From assembly GCA_036346225.1 (NCBI GenBank), contig JARFIW010000836.1, forward strand, positions 1,550,001 through 1,614,000: DNA of 64,000 bases, read 5' to 3'. This DNA comes from Platerodrilus igneus (lineage: Eukaryota > Arthropoda > Insecta > Coleoptera > Lycidae). This document shows, piece by piece, positions 44,905 through 55,283 of the stretch. Under the pieces are notes generated by a model. It searched no databases. It saw only the letters and a list, made by a program, of their open reading frames with translations, and was not told where the DNA came from. Position 1 is the first letter of the stretch. Each line of letters opens with the position of its first letter. The position numbers and the translations under genes are program-made.

Positions 44905-45745
44905 CAACATTTTAACAATTTTAACGAACATTTGAAATTCACTTACGAACTAGAATCTCACCAATCAATACCATTTCTTGATACACTAGTTATCCGCAAT
45001 AATGACAACAAGATCAATTTTGATATTTACAAAAACCTACAAATTCAAAAGATATTTAAATTACCATTCCAATCATAGCATGAAACAAAAATTAACACCA
45101 TATTAGGACTGAAACATCGTATGGTCTCTATCTGTGAACCCAAATTTAAAGAAAAATCTGAAAGAACTAATATCAATCTTAATCAACAACGGTTACCCTA
45201 AACCACTTTTATCAAAACTACTACATACTAACACAATCATATTTCCACCTCAAAATAAACATACTGATATCATTTACAAAAACTTTTATATATTACTAAT
45301 CTTTCACCACTAATAAAAAATTACTAAAACAACCTTTTGTAACTATAATAAATTCAAATACTAAGTCCATTGGAAACTTTTTTACTAAACTAAAAGAAAA
45401 AACAAATAAAGCTTTATGTAGCAATTTAGTGTATAAAATTCAATGTGAATGCAAAGCTTGCTACGTAGGCCAAACCAAACAGTGGCTCGAAATCGCATGA
45501 CACAACTCAAAAGTGATGCAAAATTAGGAAAAACTTCTTGTGCTCTTTCTATACATTTATACAATACAAAACACAAAGTCAATTATGATAATGTAAAATT
45601 TTAGATATAGAAAGCAATTACAAAAAGACTTTTCTTAGAATCATTTCATATAAACCAAGAACAAAATTCCATCAATCACAAAGAAGACATCAATAATTTA
45701 CATACAGTTTACTCATACCTATACACTTTTAATTCAAAAAAATAT
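44833..45745 (+). pseudogene. Penelope-like element: RT end and GIY-YIG endonuclease, frameshifted
   Basis: KYVDDILCSLP (44848) carries the catalytic Y-V-D-D, followed by FNNFNEHLKFTYELE and IPFLDTLVIRNN, the order typical of Penelope-like RTs. After frameshifts near 45060 and 45170: ILGLKHRMVSI (about 45100), NGYPKPLLSKLL (about 45190), then VYKIQCECKACYVGQTKQWL (about 45430–45490), the Cys-containing GIY-YIG endonuclease region with Y-V-G-Q-T, and SCALSIHLYNTKHKVNYDNV (45537). PLEs copy themselves by target-primed reverse transcription, using the GIY-YIG nuclease to nick DNA. 5'-truncated (starts in the RT palm) and broken. Confidence 0.85.
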
Positions 45746-46166
45746 ACTAACTATAATGATATTGCTTACACACAGAATTCTATTTAATTTAAGTCAAAAG
45801 TCAACCTGTTTACTACACCTGTAAAAATATATGATTTTAAAATCTAACTATTTTTATGCAACCCACCATACAAAAAAATTTTTTACAAATAAACCACATA
45901 CTTCTATTTAAATAAAAAATATAAGCAAATAGTGTCATAATTTGTTGATTGATGTCATCCTTGATCCTACATTTTGTCAAATAAGTGAACTGACATTTCA
46001 TTCAAAATTTAAAATTAATTTTAATTCTTAATCAGTAATATTACAAGCTTCCTTCTGTTACTTTTATTATGGGTGAATACATAAAATAATTTTATCAAGT
46101 AATAAGTAAGTTAAACATATATTACCTGTTATATGAATTACCTATTTATATACTTTTTCATGTAGA

Positions 46167-46203
46167 TCGATGATTAAGGTGTAAATTATCACCGAAACGT
46201 ACA
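46167..46203 (+). ncRNA. Degenerate hammerhead-ribozyme-like motif downstream of the PLE
   Basis: Reads cgatgattaa, ggtg, 8-nt loop taaattat… caccgaaacg and tac. Hammerhead cores have CUGANGA, stem II, GAAA and a UH cleavage step; here GATGA, a GGTG/CACC stem, GAAAC and GTA/GTAC are in order. The U of CUGA is missing and extra ttaa precedes the stem, so it is at best a decayed copy. Hammerheads are known in the terminal regions of Penelope-like elements, which fits its place 430 bp after the endonuclease. Confidence 0.35.
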
Positions 46204-46285
46204 ATTTAATACAAATGATACACATTTAATGTTTTGTGTTTAATTTTATGAGCGACTTTATCCCAAGAACCAAAAACAAAATCTT

Positions 46286-46288
<3 letters not shown>

Positions 46289-46339
<51 letters not shown>
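46289..46339. repeat. (TA)n microsatellite at the PLE 3' end
   Basis: About 25 units, the longest in the window, directly after the presumed 3' end of the Penelope-like element. Confidence 0.93.
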
Positions 46340-46341
<2 letters not shown>

Positions 46342-46584
46342 CCGGCGCCCATAAAAAAACAGTTGATTATCATTGCTTGGAAAATATTCTAGCAATGTCA
46401 ATTTTAATGCATATTCATATTCCTTGTACAAAAAAAACTACAAATTGAGAGAATTCAAAATGCTGCATTTTTTTGTAATTTAACCAAAACTGTATCTTTT
46501 ATAGTTTACAAAATCCCAATAGTGAGGGATCTTAAGTGGGACACTATAAATACTACTACTACACCTACATAGGTCTTCTGTAAG

Positions 46585-46645
46585 AGTGCTGCAGCTCTAA
46601 TTGGTAGGTTGTTGATTCAAGTCTAGTTGAAGGCGTTCCTTTGGT
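46585..46645 (+). repeat. Possible tRNA-derived SINE head
   Basis: gctgcagctctaattggtag resembles an A box/D arm and gttgattcaagtcta a B box; the anticodon arm is missing between them. No target duplication was identified. Confidence 0.25.
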
Positions 46646-46822
46646 AGTTTTCAATTACTAGTTTGATTTGGAAGTATTAATACAGCTTCTTGCAAGTAAG
46701 GATATCATGTCTATCAATACATCCGGTAATTCCGAATTTCCTGCATTTTTGAACCTCTATAATCTTAATGTTTTTGGATATACATAACCATTATGATTGC
46801 ACTAATTAAATCTACATCACAA

Positions 46823-48008
46823 TTAATCAAGAAATCTCTTAGGTAAAAATTTTTCCAACAAATTTATAGCCTGAACTTTAAAAACAGACTTGTTTGAATT
46901 TACCAAATGAGCCATTTGTGCGTCTATCTGAATTGCATTAGATTCCAGTATTTGGATAACATTTAGAATTAATTTCCCGAAAGTTTTTTCTTCAGCATAA
47001 TCATCAGCGACATTACACATTAATTCTACCAACTTGATAATACTTTCAGTGTCTACTTTAGGATACAAAAGAGCATTTACTACTCCTATATGACACAATT
47101 CCAATTTTAAACACTTACATTTAAATTGGCTGAAAAATCCTTTACTGTAATTTATATATAATATATAAAATTAGTTTTACCTCAATAAAAGATTTTTGTT
47201 GTGGTCTTGAAGAGAACCTAAGTTTTTATTGAGGATCTTAAAATCACTAGTTTGATTAGAAAATACTGTTTTAACAAACGCTGCAGATATTTCGGCTGGA
47301 TTCTGATCACAAACTTCGTTCAGTAACGTCTTAATTATTTTATCATCTATCGTTAAAATCTACAATCAAACAAGCTAAGAAAAGAACATTACTTTCAAAT
47401 ACCTTTTCAGTTAACATTTTATGTATGAAGTATATAACAATATGCTTTTGTTCTGCACATACAAGTGTAGTTATGGATTTCCAAAGTTTTAAAAGGCAAT
47501 GTGAGTTAATACTATTAGTAAAATTTTTAAGCGCCTCTTGGTGTTGAGACTTAGAACAGATAGAGTCTAAATGTTTTATCATATCTTCTGATATAGTTTC
47601 TTCAGTTTCTAAATATTCCTGTAGTGCAACTATAAAATCTTCAGATTCATATGAACTGCTATATGGTACTTCATCTAGCAATCCTTTATCATCATTTTTT
47701 TTATCTTCTTCCTCAGAAGTGTAACTATCATCAATAACTTCAATAACTTCATCAACAAATGGTTTAAATTTATTACAGAATGTAGGATCCTGGCAACAAA
47801 TATTATCCAGAATCATGTGCTATATTGCAGGTAACTTACCTCTGGAAGAAGTTGTTTCCATAACTCACAATGCTCTGAAGTATTTGACAAACCCTTTTCT
47901 AGAGTAACTACTTTAAAAAATTCCACTAATTCGGGTTCCGAATGTTTACTAAACTTATATCTTGAAAAATTCATTATTATCCAAACTATTTTATGAGACT
48001 TCTCAAAT
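46823..48008 (-). CDS. Spliced gene fragment of unknown function, helical protein
   Basis: Three or more minus-strand exons. The first visible exon (48008–47840) follows acceptor ttttgcag and encodes FEKSHKIVWIIMNFSRYKFS onward. The next (47819–47181) has an acidic stretch EVIDDSYTSEEEDKK, then helical segments (HQEALKNFTNSINSH, HIVIYFIHKMLTEKVF). The last (47144–46823) ends INLLEKFLPKRFLD. The junction at 47180/47145 uses a 36-nt GT–AG intron and keeps frame. Between 47839 and 47820 a 20-nt GT…AG segment must be removed, or an indel assumed, to keep frame. Near 47355 a four-base GATA/GAT repeat shifts the frame. It has no recognised domain; mostly alpha-helical repeats are likely. It may be a decayed gene or contain sequence errors. 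Upstream exons not found. Confidence 0.5.
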
Positions 48009-48590
48009 CTGCAAAATATACCAGTGTAACCTATAAGTGTAAACTAGAATACAAAAAATGGAAATTAAAGGTATAATAATTTATAATAAACAAGAAGAAA
48101 TAAAATATCTACTTGCTACGTGTGCCGTCCCTGCACACAAATATTTTCGTTCTTATGTAATGAAATTTCATATTTCTTACTGTATTTGCGATCATTTGCA
48201 AATTTTTATGAACATTTTCAATAGTTTTCTCAATTGAAAAGGTTTTATTAGTACATATAATTATAATTTAAATACGGCAAATTATACTCTTTTTCAATAT
48301 AGCATTAAAAGTGGTATTTTTCTTAAAGATTATAACAAGTTTAAAATGTAGTTTTCGACTGTTTTCAGAGATATTGAAGTGTGGTATACATGTAAAACAT
48401 TATTTCTGGCCCACTTGTCTGTAGACTGTATTTAATATAGCATTTTCTATAATAAAATACAAAAACATACGCAACTTTTCTTACACGTCGTGCATAAAGC
48501 CTTCAGCAGTATGTATAATTTTGGGTTGGCATCTTTATAGCTGCAGCCTTGTGGATGAGGAGATACAAGTATCAGATGCCATGTGTTCTG
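48009..48590. other. AT-rich, nothing recognised
   Basis: No coding or repeat signal; probably the intron upstream of the minus-strand gene at 46.8–48.0 kb. Confidence 0.35.
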
Positions 48591-48593
48591 GCA

Positions 48594-48957
48594 GATGTCG
48601 ACTACAACGTCATGTCCAGCTATGGAACTTGCGGTTTCTTCTTTAGATCATGTTGATGATTTCCATCATGAAAAAATCGCTCTGGATTTCTTTATTAGGT
48701 TTTTTTAGGTATTCAGTGTGGATGATTTTCTTTGCTTACTGTACTTTTCTTTCTTGTCCACACGGAATACCATAACATAAAATTTGGCACCCAAGGTGGT
48801 CTCAAACCCACAACCCTGAGATTCAAAGTCTCATGGTCTGATGTCGACTACAACGTCATGTCCAGCTGTAAGACTTGCTGTTTCTGCTCTACATAGTTTT
48901 GAAGATTTTCCTTATGGAAAATTGGGACTGGATTTTCTTTGTTGTGTTTGAAATGTC
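48594..48957. repeat. Direct repeat pair around a tRNA-Lys-like sequence
   Basis: gatgtcgactacaacgtcat with gtccagctat occurs at 48594 and again at 48841 with gtccagctgt; both are followed by related cttgc-gtttc-ctcta words and a gattt-ctttatt/ctttgtt end. Copy 1 runs into the dispersed repeat at 48708. Confidence 0.7.
48784..48842 (-). mobile_element. tRNA-Lys-derived SINE head
   Basis: On the minus strand: catgagactttgaatctcag then ggttgtgggtttgagacc and accttggg. tRNA-Lys reads CATGAGACTCTTAATCTCAG then GGTCGTGGGTTCGAGCC and CCACGTTGGG, so the anticodon stem, T arm (B box) and acceptor part are all recognisable. The anticodon loop is altered (CTTTGAA). It lies between the two direct repeats and next to a dispersed repeat. 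Confidence 0.6.
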
Positions 48958-49649
48958 CCGGTGTGGAAATTGAACTTACTTTGTGCAAATCGTCCAAATA
49001 TGCTCATGCGACAGCTGTTATTTCGAGTATTTATTAGATAATAGTTCTGTCCTATAAATTTGTTTATGTAAATATTTTTACAGCTACTCTACTGTTTAGG
49101 TAGGATATTAATACATAATTCTGCACGGCTGCAGCAAAAATGCAATTCTACTTGTAAAGGGTCTTCCTAAATTACTGTGACCCCTATTACATAAATTTTT
49201 TTGTTACCTTTAGGAAAGGTGGTCACTAAGTAAATATTTCGTTATTTAAATTGTTCTTTGAATGAATATTTTTGTCTATAAAGATTTAACAATTGTAGTA
49301 AGCAAGCGACTGAGATCAATCCATAATGTATTCTTTTTTAATTCTTGTTCTAGGTTAAAAATTAATTTGAAGTAAGGTGTATTAATTGTTTTGCGTAGAT
49401 ATTTTTATACCGTGCAAATCTTTCAAGATATGTTTTTGGTAAGTCTTATTTTCTACGCAAGTTGATGGTCGTGTACCATGTTTTATAACTGAAAGTTTTG
49501 AAAATATTCCTTTTGGTATCTCGTTTTTTCAACTAAAGGTTTTGCAAATAAAATTCCTTTAAGGGTTCCTGTTTCTTTCTTTATGACTCATCCCATCCTA
49601 TGTTTTAACTAGCACGGCCTTCTCTGAATTCCTTTTCTTGGTCGCAGTA

Positions 49650-49953
49650 TTCAATGCGGGCGATTTTCTTTGCTTATTTTACTTTCCTTTCTTGTCCGTG
49701 TGGAACACCGTAACATAATAAGTAAAAATAAAGATTTCTTTTTAATTGCAAAGAAATATAATACATGAATGTTGGTGCGTGTGGACGTGTATATTGCTGC
49801 TTTTTGTGCAATTTTCTTTGCTTATTTTACTTTCCTTTCTTGTCCGCGTGGAACACCGTAACACATTAAGTAAAAATAAAGATAATTTCTTTTTAATTGC
49901 AAAGAAATATAATACATGAATGTTAGTGGGTGTGGACGTGTATATTGCTGCTT
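49650..49953. repeat. Tandem duplication of a ~147-bp segment
   Basis: gattttctttgcttatttta through tgtggacgtgtatattgctg occurs at about 49660–49806 and again at 49807–49953 with few differences. Includes the dispersed repeat word (gtggaacaccgtaac). Confidence 0.85.
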
Positions 49954-50115
49954 TTTGTTTTTGAATGAAATTGGTGGTTGTTCAAGTAGTGTAAGGTTAG
50001 TAACTCATGAGTGTATTGTATAAGACTTGCGTTACATTGTTGGACCCGCATTTGCACCTTGTGGGCCTGCATTCTGCGTTATTGTAGCCGTAGTAATGTT
50101 TGACACCCCTAAAGG

Positions 50116-50150
50116 ATGTCTTGTGGCAAAGTTACTTTGCCACAAGACAT
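50116..50150. repeat. Perfect 35-bp palindrome (17-bp arms, 1-nt centre)
   Basis: atgtcttgtggcaaagt, then t, then the exact reverse complement. No neighbouring element end was recognised. Confidence 0.95.
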
Positions 50151-50822
50151 GTTTTGGCTTAAATGTGTTAGTGAGTCTGCTAGTTCAGAAGTAACTCTAC
50201 ATACTCTTTACACTTTAACTTGTCCACTTCATATTATCATTCTTATCTTTATTATTATTTTTATTTTATTACTTATTTTCTTTTCTTGTCCCGAAATGTC
50301 GACCTTAGTTTATAAAATGACACAGTCCCAACCCAGAACCATAAATATTTATAATGGCCGTAAAAGTCTCCCACAATATCATAAAAGATCCCTTGCTGAG
50401 GGCATAGATGTAAAATATTTATACATTGATATGTTGCGGCCTGTATTCAGAATTGGCATTACAATTTGTATGACAACTGTCCCATTATCTTGTTTGTAAA
50501 TTGGACTTGTAAAATGTTCTTGCATCCACAAGGGTATAAATCTTTATAACATATTTGACATGTTTGTTTTGTTACCTATATATTGCCTAAATTTAAATGG
50601 CCCCTAAAGACATCCAACACCTCATTCGTAGTTATATATTCGCCGACTTGGTAATTATTTCAACATTGCTCAATAAATTCTTCAGTGTGCTCTTATTGGA
50701 GCAAAATTGTTAAGTTTCTTGCATTGATTTCTGTCACATCAATTATCAAACCTCAACACTCTTGCAATGTGTAAAATCGTCTCGTAGACAACATAGTGTG
50801 AAAACATTCAGGTGCCGTGGCA

Positions 50823-51218
50823 TCATTCGTCAATATGCACATGGCGGCTATTCTTTACCCCAGCTAAGTAACGAAGGCTTATAAGAGCTCTAATTTCTAT
50901 AAGATTTGCATCGGCACAAGCGCAGTTTTCATGCAACCTTGCTAAGCAAATACTACTGCACATTCTAAAGGAGATTTTGCATTTTGCGCAACAACCTTCA
51001 CACACGAAAGATGTAAAACAATATTGCATTTTCTGGTACCATCGGTAAGAACCGAAACGTGTTTCAGCCATTCCCAAAAATAATGGTGCCCCACCCGAAA
51101 AGCAGTAATCATCAGACACTTCAGTCAACCAATTAGTTTTATGTAAGCTATGTTCACTATCTAAGTCAGATTTTAAGTTATCCAGTCTCAGACTTTCGTC
51201 TAAACTCCCAGGCTCATT
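50823..51218 (-). CDS. Cysteine-rich ORF fragment, unrecognised
   Basis: The frame is open for 132 codons after a stop at 51219. It begins EPGSLDESLRLDNLKSDLDS, continues GGAPLFLGMAETRFGSYRWY and has a Cys-dense block CFTSFVCEGCCAKCKISFRM then CSSICLARLHENC. First ATG in frame at 51128. The composition is unlike the surrounding AT-rich DNA and looks protein coding. It could be an exon or a transposon fragment; I do not recognise the family. Confidence 0.35.
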   Translation of the reverse strand, partial: NEPGSLDESLRLDNLKSDLDSEHSLHKTNWLTEVSDDYCFSGGAPLFLGMAETRFGSYRWYQKMQYCFTSFVCEGCCAKCKISFRMCSSICLARLHENCACADANLIEIRALISLRYLAGVKNSRHVHIDE

Positions 51219-51221
51219 TTA

Positions 51222-51853
51222 CTGCCGATCGTTATTTTTTCTTGATCATTGGGCAAGATCCACAATTCTTCTACCTCAGCTCATGATACAAATATAAATG
51301 AAAGTTCATAGACAATCAATGAGCAAAACTTATATGTCATAAACAGTATACAGTATACAATGTCTGTACAACGTCACAATTCAATATTAAAATTTACCGT
51401 GCTTGGTTGCACAATGACAAAATGTTACACTCCTAACAACGTGTATAATTACAGTAAAGAAAGTATTTTCAAAGCCACATTGTTACATTGCAATAAAGGG
51501 TAGGTAGAGTATAAAACGGGTGGGAGATTCTACCTGTCAACTGTAAAACGTCAACAAATTTTTCAAAACATAAAACAAAGTGTTGTATAATGACCAATTG
51601 CGGTTTAAATGAAATATTCTACTGTAAACTAATTGCCAGACTGCATTAACTAAAAATGAAATGCAGCTGAGGTACTTATTCAAGCACACACATAATTAAG
51701 TGTCTGTTTTACACCCTATATTTATTTTATCCTAGAATTCCAGCATTTTAAGTTACAAAAAAATGATCTTTAAATTTTGGTAAGCAGAGTTAATTTCAAT
51801 AACTTACAAAATAGATTATTCCAATTTGAAAAAACACTGTTCATATAATTTAA
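51222..51853. other. Non-coding, with a TATA box resembling the 58.6-kb LTR promoter
   Basis: attgttacattgcaataaag (51477) and TATAAAA (51510) resemble ttgttacattgtaataaag (58557) and TATAAAA (58644) in the gypsy LTR. This may be a remnant of a related LTR. Confidence 0.25.
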
Positions 51854-52305
51854 CCCTTTACTGCATTTTGATGCATATGCACAACATCAAATAAATTTCG
51901 CATTAAAAATCTATTGAACGTTCAAAATAACGATAGCACTATTGTGCATATAAGCAACACAATCGTTTACCTTATTTTAAGCGGTCGAAGCAACAGGCAT
52001 TATATTTTATGTGCTATTCAGTGTCAATCATCAGCAAAAGTGGTTGTACCTAAATAGATGTACCACATCCTTTGAATTACAGCGAAACTATTTAATTTAA
52101 TAATGTTTGTGAATGGAAAATTATTAGGAAATGTGTAAAACTGTTTTTAATTTGTGGTGCATATATGCACCATTTTGCATATAGACTATAGTAAACCAAT
52201 AGGCACAACAAACAAAATGATGCATATATGTAATATCGTCAATATCGTATTGGTAAATAACTATTTTTCAGGAACATACACATATACTGTCTTTGTGAAA
52301 GCAGT

Positions 52306-54829
52306 ATGAGAAACATCGACCCCTTACACAAAAAGAATTAGAGAACGCAATTGCGAATTTATTCAAACGTGAGGATGATCTTCAGATGAAAAGGATGCTC
52401 TTCTTGGAAATGAAAATTTGTCTCTCGAAATTGAAAATTTCTGGTGATAACGGGAATGAATTGTACGAAAAATCTGATGAACTATTTGATTTTGAAAATA
52501 TTCCAATTTTCTTCACTGATGAAGATATCAAAAATCTGACAAAAGGAGATGTAGGTACATAAAATATCTTCTACATCAAAGAATCAGGAGTATGGTTCCC
52601 AAATTCCGGAAGAATTCGAACTTGTGATGGATACAACCAATTTACCAAATACTTCAATACAACAAAAATATATTCTTGAAATTCCTGAAGAAAATCTAGC
52701 AACAAAAGTGTTGATGAACGTGAATCGGTTCACAATATGAATCAATCTGCAGTCTAAAAGAAACAATGGATGCTAATATCATTCCTCTTCTCATATGGAT
52801 GATAAACAAAAACATAAAAGACTACGGAAAGGAAAAACCAAATGAAGAATACAAATTTACTAGATGAAACTACCAATTAAAAACTAAACTCAAAAGCGAT
52901 CTTCAAATACTAAAAGCAAAATATGCAAAGATAAGTGAAGAAAAGATAATCTACAAAAACCGGAACGAGTTATAGATTTTCCAGGTGATGCTAGACTCCC
53001 AGCCGCCTTCTTGGAAATGCATAAACCATCTGACTCCTTCAAATGCTTTTTTACGAATAAGTTGTATGCTGAAATAACAGAACAGTCCAATTTATATTTA
53101 AATAAAATTTCACCAGACCATCCAGAAAATTTGACGTTAGTGGACATAAAAGAATACATAGGTGTTTGCGTATTGATGTCTGTCGAAAACTTTCCAAGTA
53201 TCCGGAACTATTGTTCTAAATCAATTGGTATACAAATTATCAAGCAAATTATGTCTCAAAAATATTTTGAAAATATTCGTAAAATGTTATATTTCAATGA
53301 CAATAGTATTATAGTATAGTATTTTGTTAGTCCTCAGTCCATGACATTGTGAAATATGACACGTCAATAAATACAATTTATACAAATGCATGGTCACTAT
53401 CCTGAATATTCGATAAAATTACAAAGTTCAGCAATATAAACACAATATACAAAGCCTAAATACCAAATAAATAATACTTAATAAACGTAAATAAGCCAGT
53501 TTTTCCAATAACTTAGATTTAATTTTTCTTTTGAAGTTACCAAGAAAGTAATATTTATAGGAATCAGGTAACTTGTTGTGAGTTTGAATGGTCAAGTACT
53601 TCAGGCTACTTTCAAATTTTATGTCTATGCTTAGGAACCAGTAGAGTATTTTTGTCGCGTTTGTTATAATGATGCGTATTCATCAGTTTAGGAAATTCAA
53701 ATACTCATATGATAATCTGCAATGATGCAAATCATGATCGATTATATAAATTGAGTTTAATTATGAACTATTTATTGGCATGATCTCAAACTGTGTCATT
53801 TGAACGTGATTTATCAGTTGATGAGCAGATCTGTTTGACTAAATCAAGAAGTTATTTGAAGAAATATATGCCTGCAAAACCCAAGAAATGGGGTTACAAG
53901 TTTTTTGTAATGTCAAGAATTTCGGGATATACACATAATTTTGAGGTTTACACTGGACAAAAGAATACCAATACACAATCTTGGATCTAGCACTAATGTT
54001 GTCACAAGGATATTTCGAAAATTACCTGAAAAAGTTAACCATCGAGTTTACTTTAACAATTACTACACTGCACTTCATCTTATGGTACATCTTGCTCAAA
54101 AAAGCATTCAACCCTTAGGCACAGTTCGCAGAAACCGGCTACCAAATTGTAAATTACCAGACATTGAAAAATCACCAAGAGGGAGTATGTATGAGTACAT
54201 AACTAGGTTGGCACTATTGCTATAACATCTTTCATCTGGAAAGATAACAAAGTCGTAACCCGTTTGTTTAACTTTTGTGGAGTGTTACCAGTACAACAGG
54301 CCCAACAATAGGATAAAACGCAAAGGAAAATGGTCGCAGTAGATTGTCCAAAGCTGGTAAAGAAATACAATCGACATATGGGTGGGGTTGACCTAACAGA
54401 CAGTCTTACTGGCAGACATAAAATTACAATAAAATCAAAGAAGTGGTATTTTCGAATGTTCTACCTTCTTATAGATGTGTCATTAGTGAATGCTTAACTA
54501 CTGTACACGCATATATATGCTCAACAAAAAAGCAAATCAAGGTTACTAACATTATCAAATTTCCATGTTGAAGTTGCGATGGACTTCGGAATAGCGGGCT
54601 TAGGAGCAATCAAAAAATGAGATGGAGATTAAATATTTAGCAGGCATTACAAAATAGAGAACGATGCCATTCGTCTTCCTATATTCCTCCTGAAGATGTA
54701 TGCCGAGACCAGTTGGCAACATTGACCAATTTGACTGAGCAGACATCCACGATGTAAACTACTAAATTGTACAGGCTACATGCACGTTGTATGTGAGAAA
54801 TGTAAAGCTTCTCTAGGTTTAATGTAGGT
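52306..54829 (+). pseudogene. piggyBac transposase, broken
   Basis: Likely start ATG 52306 (MRNIDPLTQKELENAIANLF). Later frames: SFKCFFTNKLYAEITEQSNL (53036), VDIKEYIGVCVLMSVENFPS (53142), QIIKQIMSQKYFENIRKMLY (53234), then after the LINE insertion HDRLYK (53737), FERDLSVDEQICLTKSRSYL (53799, first catalytic region D-E-Q), KKWGYKFFVMSRISGYTHNF (53886), a V-Y-F-N-N-Y-Y-T block (about 54040; second region), RHMGGVDLTDSLTGRHKITI (about 54372–54430; M-G-G-V-D third region) and YLLIDVSLVN (54466). Ends in a Cys-rich domain HPRCKLLNCTGYMHVVCEKC (about 54749–54808) with stop TAG. Several frameshifts; inactive. Confidence 0.83.
53301..53719 (-). mobile_element. 5'-truncated LINE 3' end inside piggyBac, CAATGA target duplication
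   Basis: CAATGA occurs at 53295–53300 and 53720–53725. The minus strand encodes a LINE C-terminus: HHYNKRDKNTLLVPKHRHKI then SLKYLTIQTHNKLPDSYKYY and LGNFKRKIKSKLL. The piggyBac frame resumes after it (NDANHDRLYK). Confidence 0.65.
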
Positions 54830-55075
54830 AAAAATCATTTTAAGCAATTTCACCAATAAATGAAACAAAACTACAATACGAGTTGTTATATTCCACATTG
54901 GTCAATATGGTTGAACAGACATCTACGATGTACACTACTAAAATGTACTGGCTATATGCGCGTTATGTGCGAGAAATGTAATGTATCTCTGTATGTTTTA
55001 ATGCAGGTAAAAATTGTTTTATGCAAATTCACCAATAAATGAAACAAAACTACAATATATATTGTTATATTCCTC
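54735..55075 (+). repeat. Tandem duplication of the piggyBac C-terminal zinc domain segment (~165 bp unit)
   Basis: Unit 1 (54735–54895) encodes RCKLLNCTGYMHVVCEKC then a stop. Unit 2 (54905–55075) encodes RCTLLKCTGYMRVMCEKC and reads on to TNK stop. Both end with caccaataaatgaaacaaaa then ctacaata and ttgttatattcc. Confidence 0.85.
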
Positions 55076-55283
55076 AGATCAGATAATGTATACCATGTAG
55101 CATACATGCCACATTTTGGATTTCGAGGGTAGCTGAGCATACAATTTAAAATGGTACATAAATGCAACATTATAAAATATACGAATAAATAAACAAAATT
55201 AAAATAAATTTTTTACTATTTTTTTCGCATTCTGTGCATAAATTTATATAGTTTTTCAGAAAAATTATGCAGTAAATGGTTAA

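Larger units (their letters stand above)
51854..55279 (+). mobile_element. piggyBac element with TTAA target duplication (3.4 kb)
   Basis: TTAA at 51850–51853 and 55280–55283. The left end ccctttactgcat and the right end atgcagtaaatgg (inverse ccatttactgcat) form a 13-bp TIR with one mismatch. The transposase lies on the plus strand between. Subterminal DNA is rich in tgcatatatgca-type words on the left. It has been enlarged by a LINE insertion (53301–53719) and a C-terminal duplication (54735–55075). Confidence 0.88.

Noticed and set aside
46236..46448. ORF containing a long Ile-Tyr repeat
   Set aside because: Simply the translation of the (TA)n microsatellite.
47355..47371. 17-nt GT…AG segment as another micro-intron
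   Set aside because: Removing 17 nt does not restore the frame; a 4-base duplication explains it better.
50116..50499. 127-residue ORF starting in the palindrome
   Set aside because: Its hydrophobic segment comes from a T/A-rich run (att/ttt), and the start lies within a palindrome; no family recognised.
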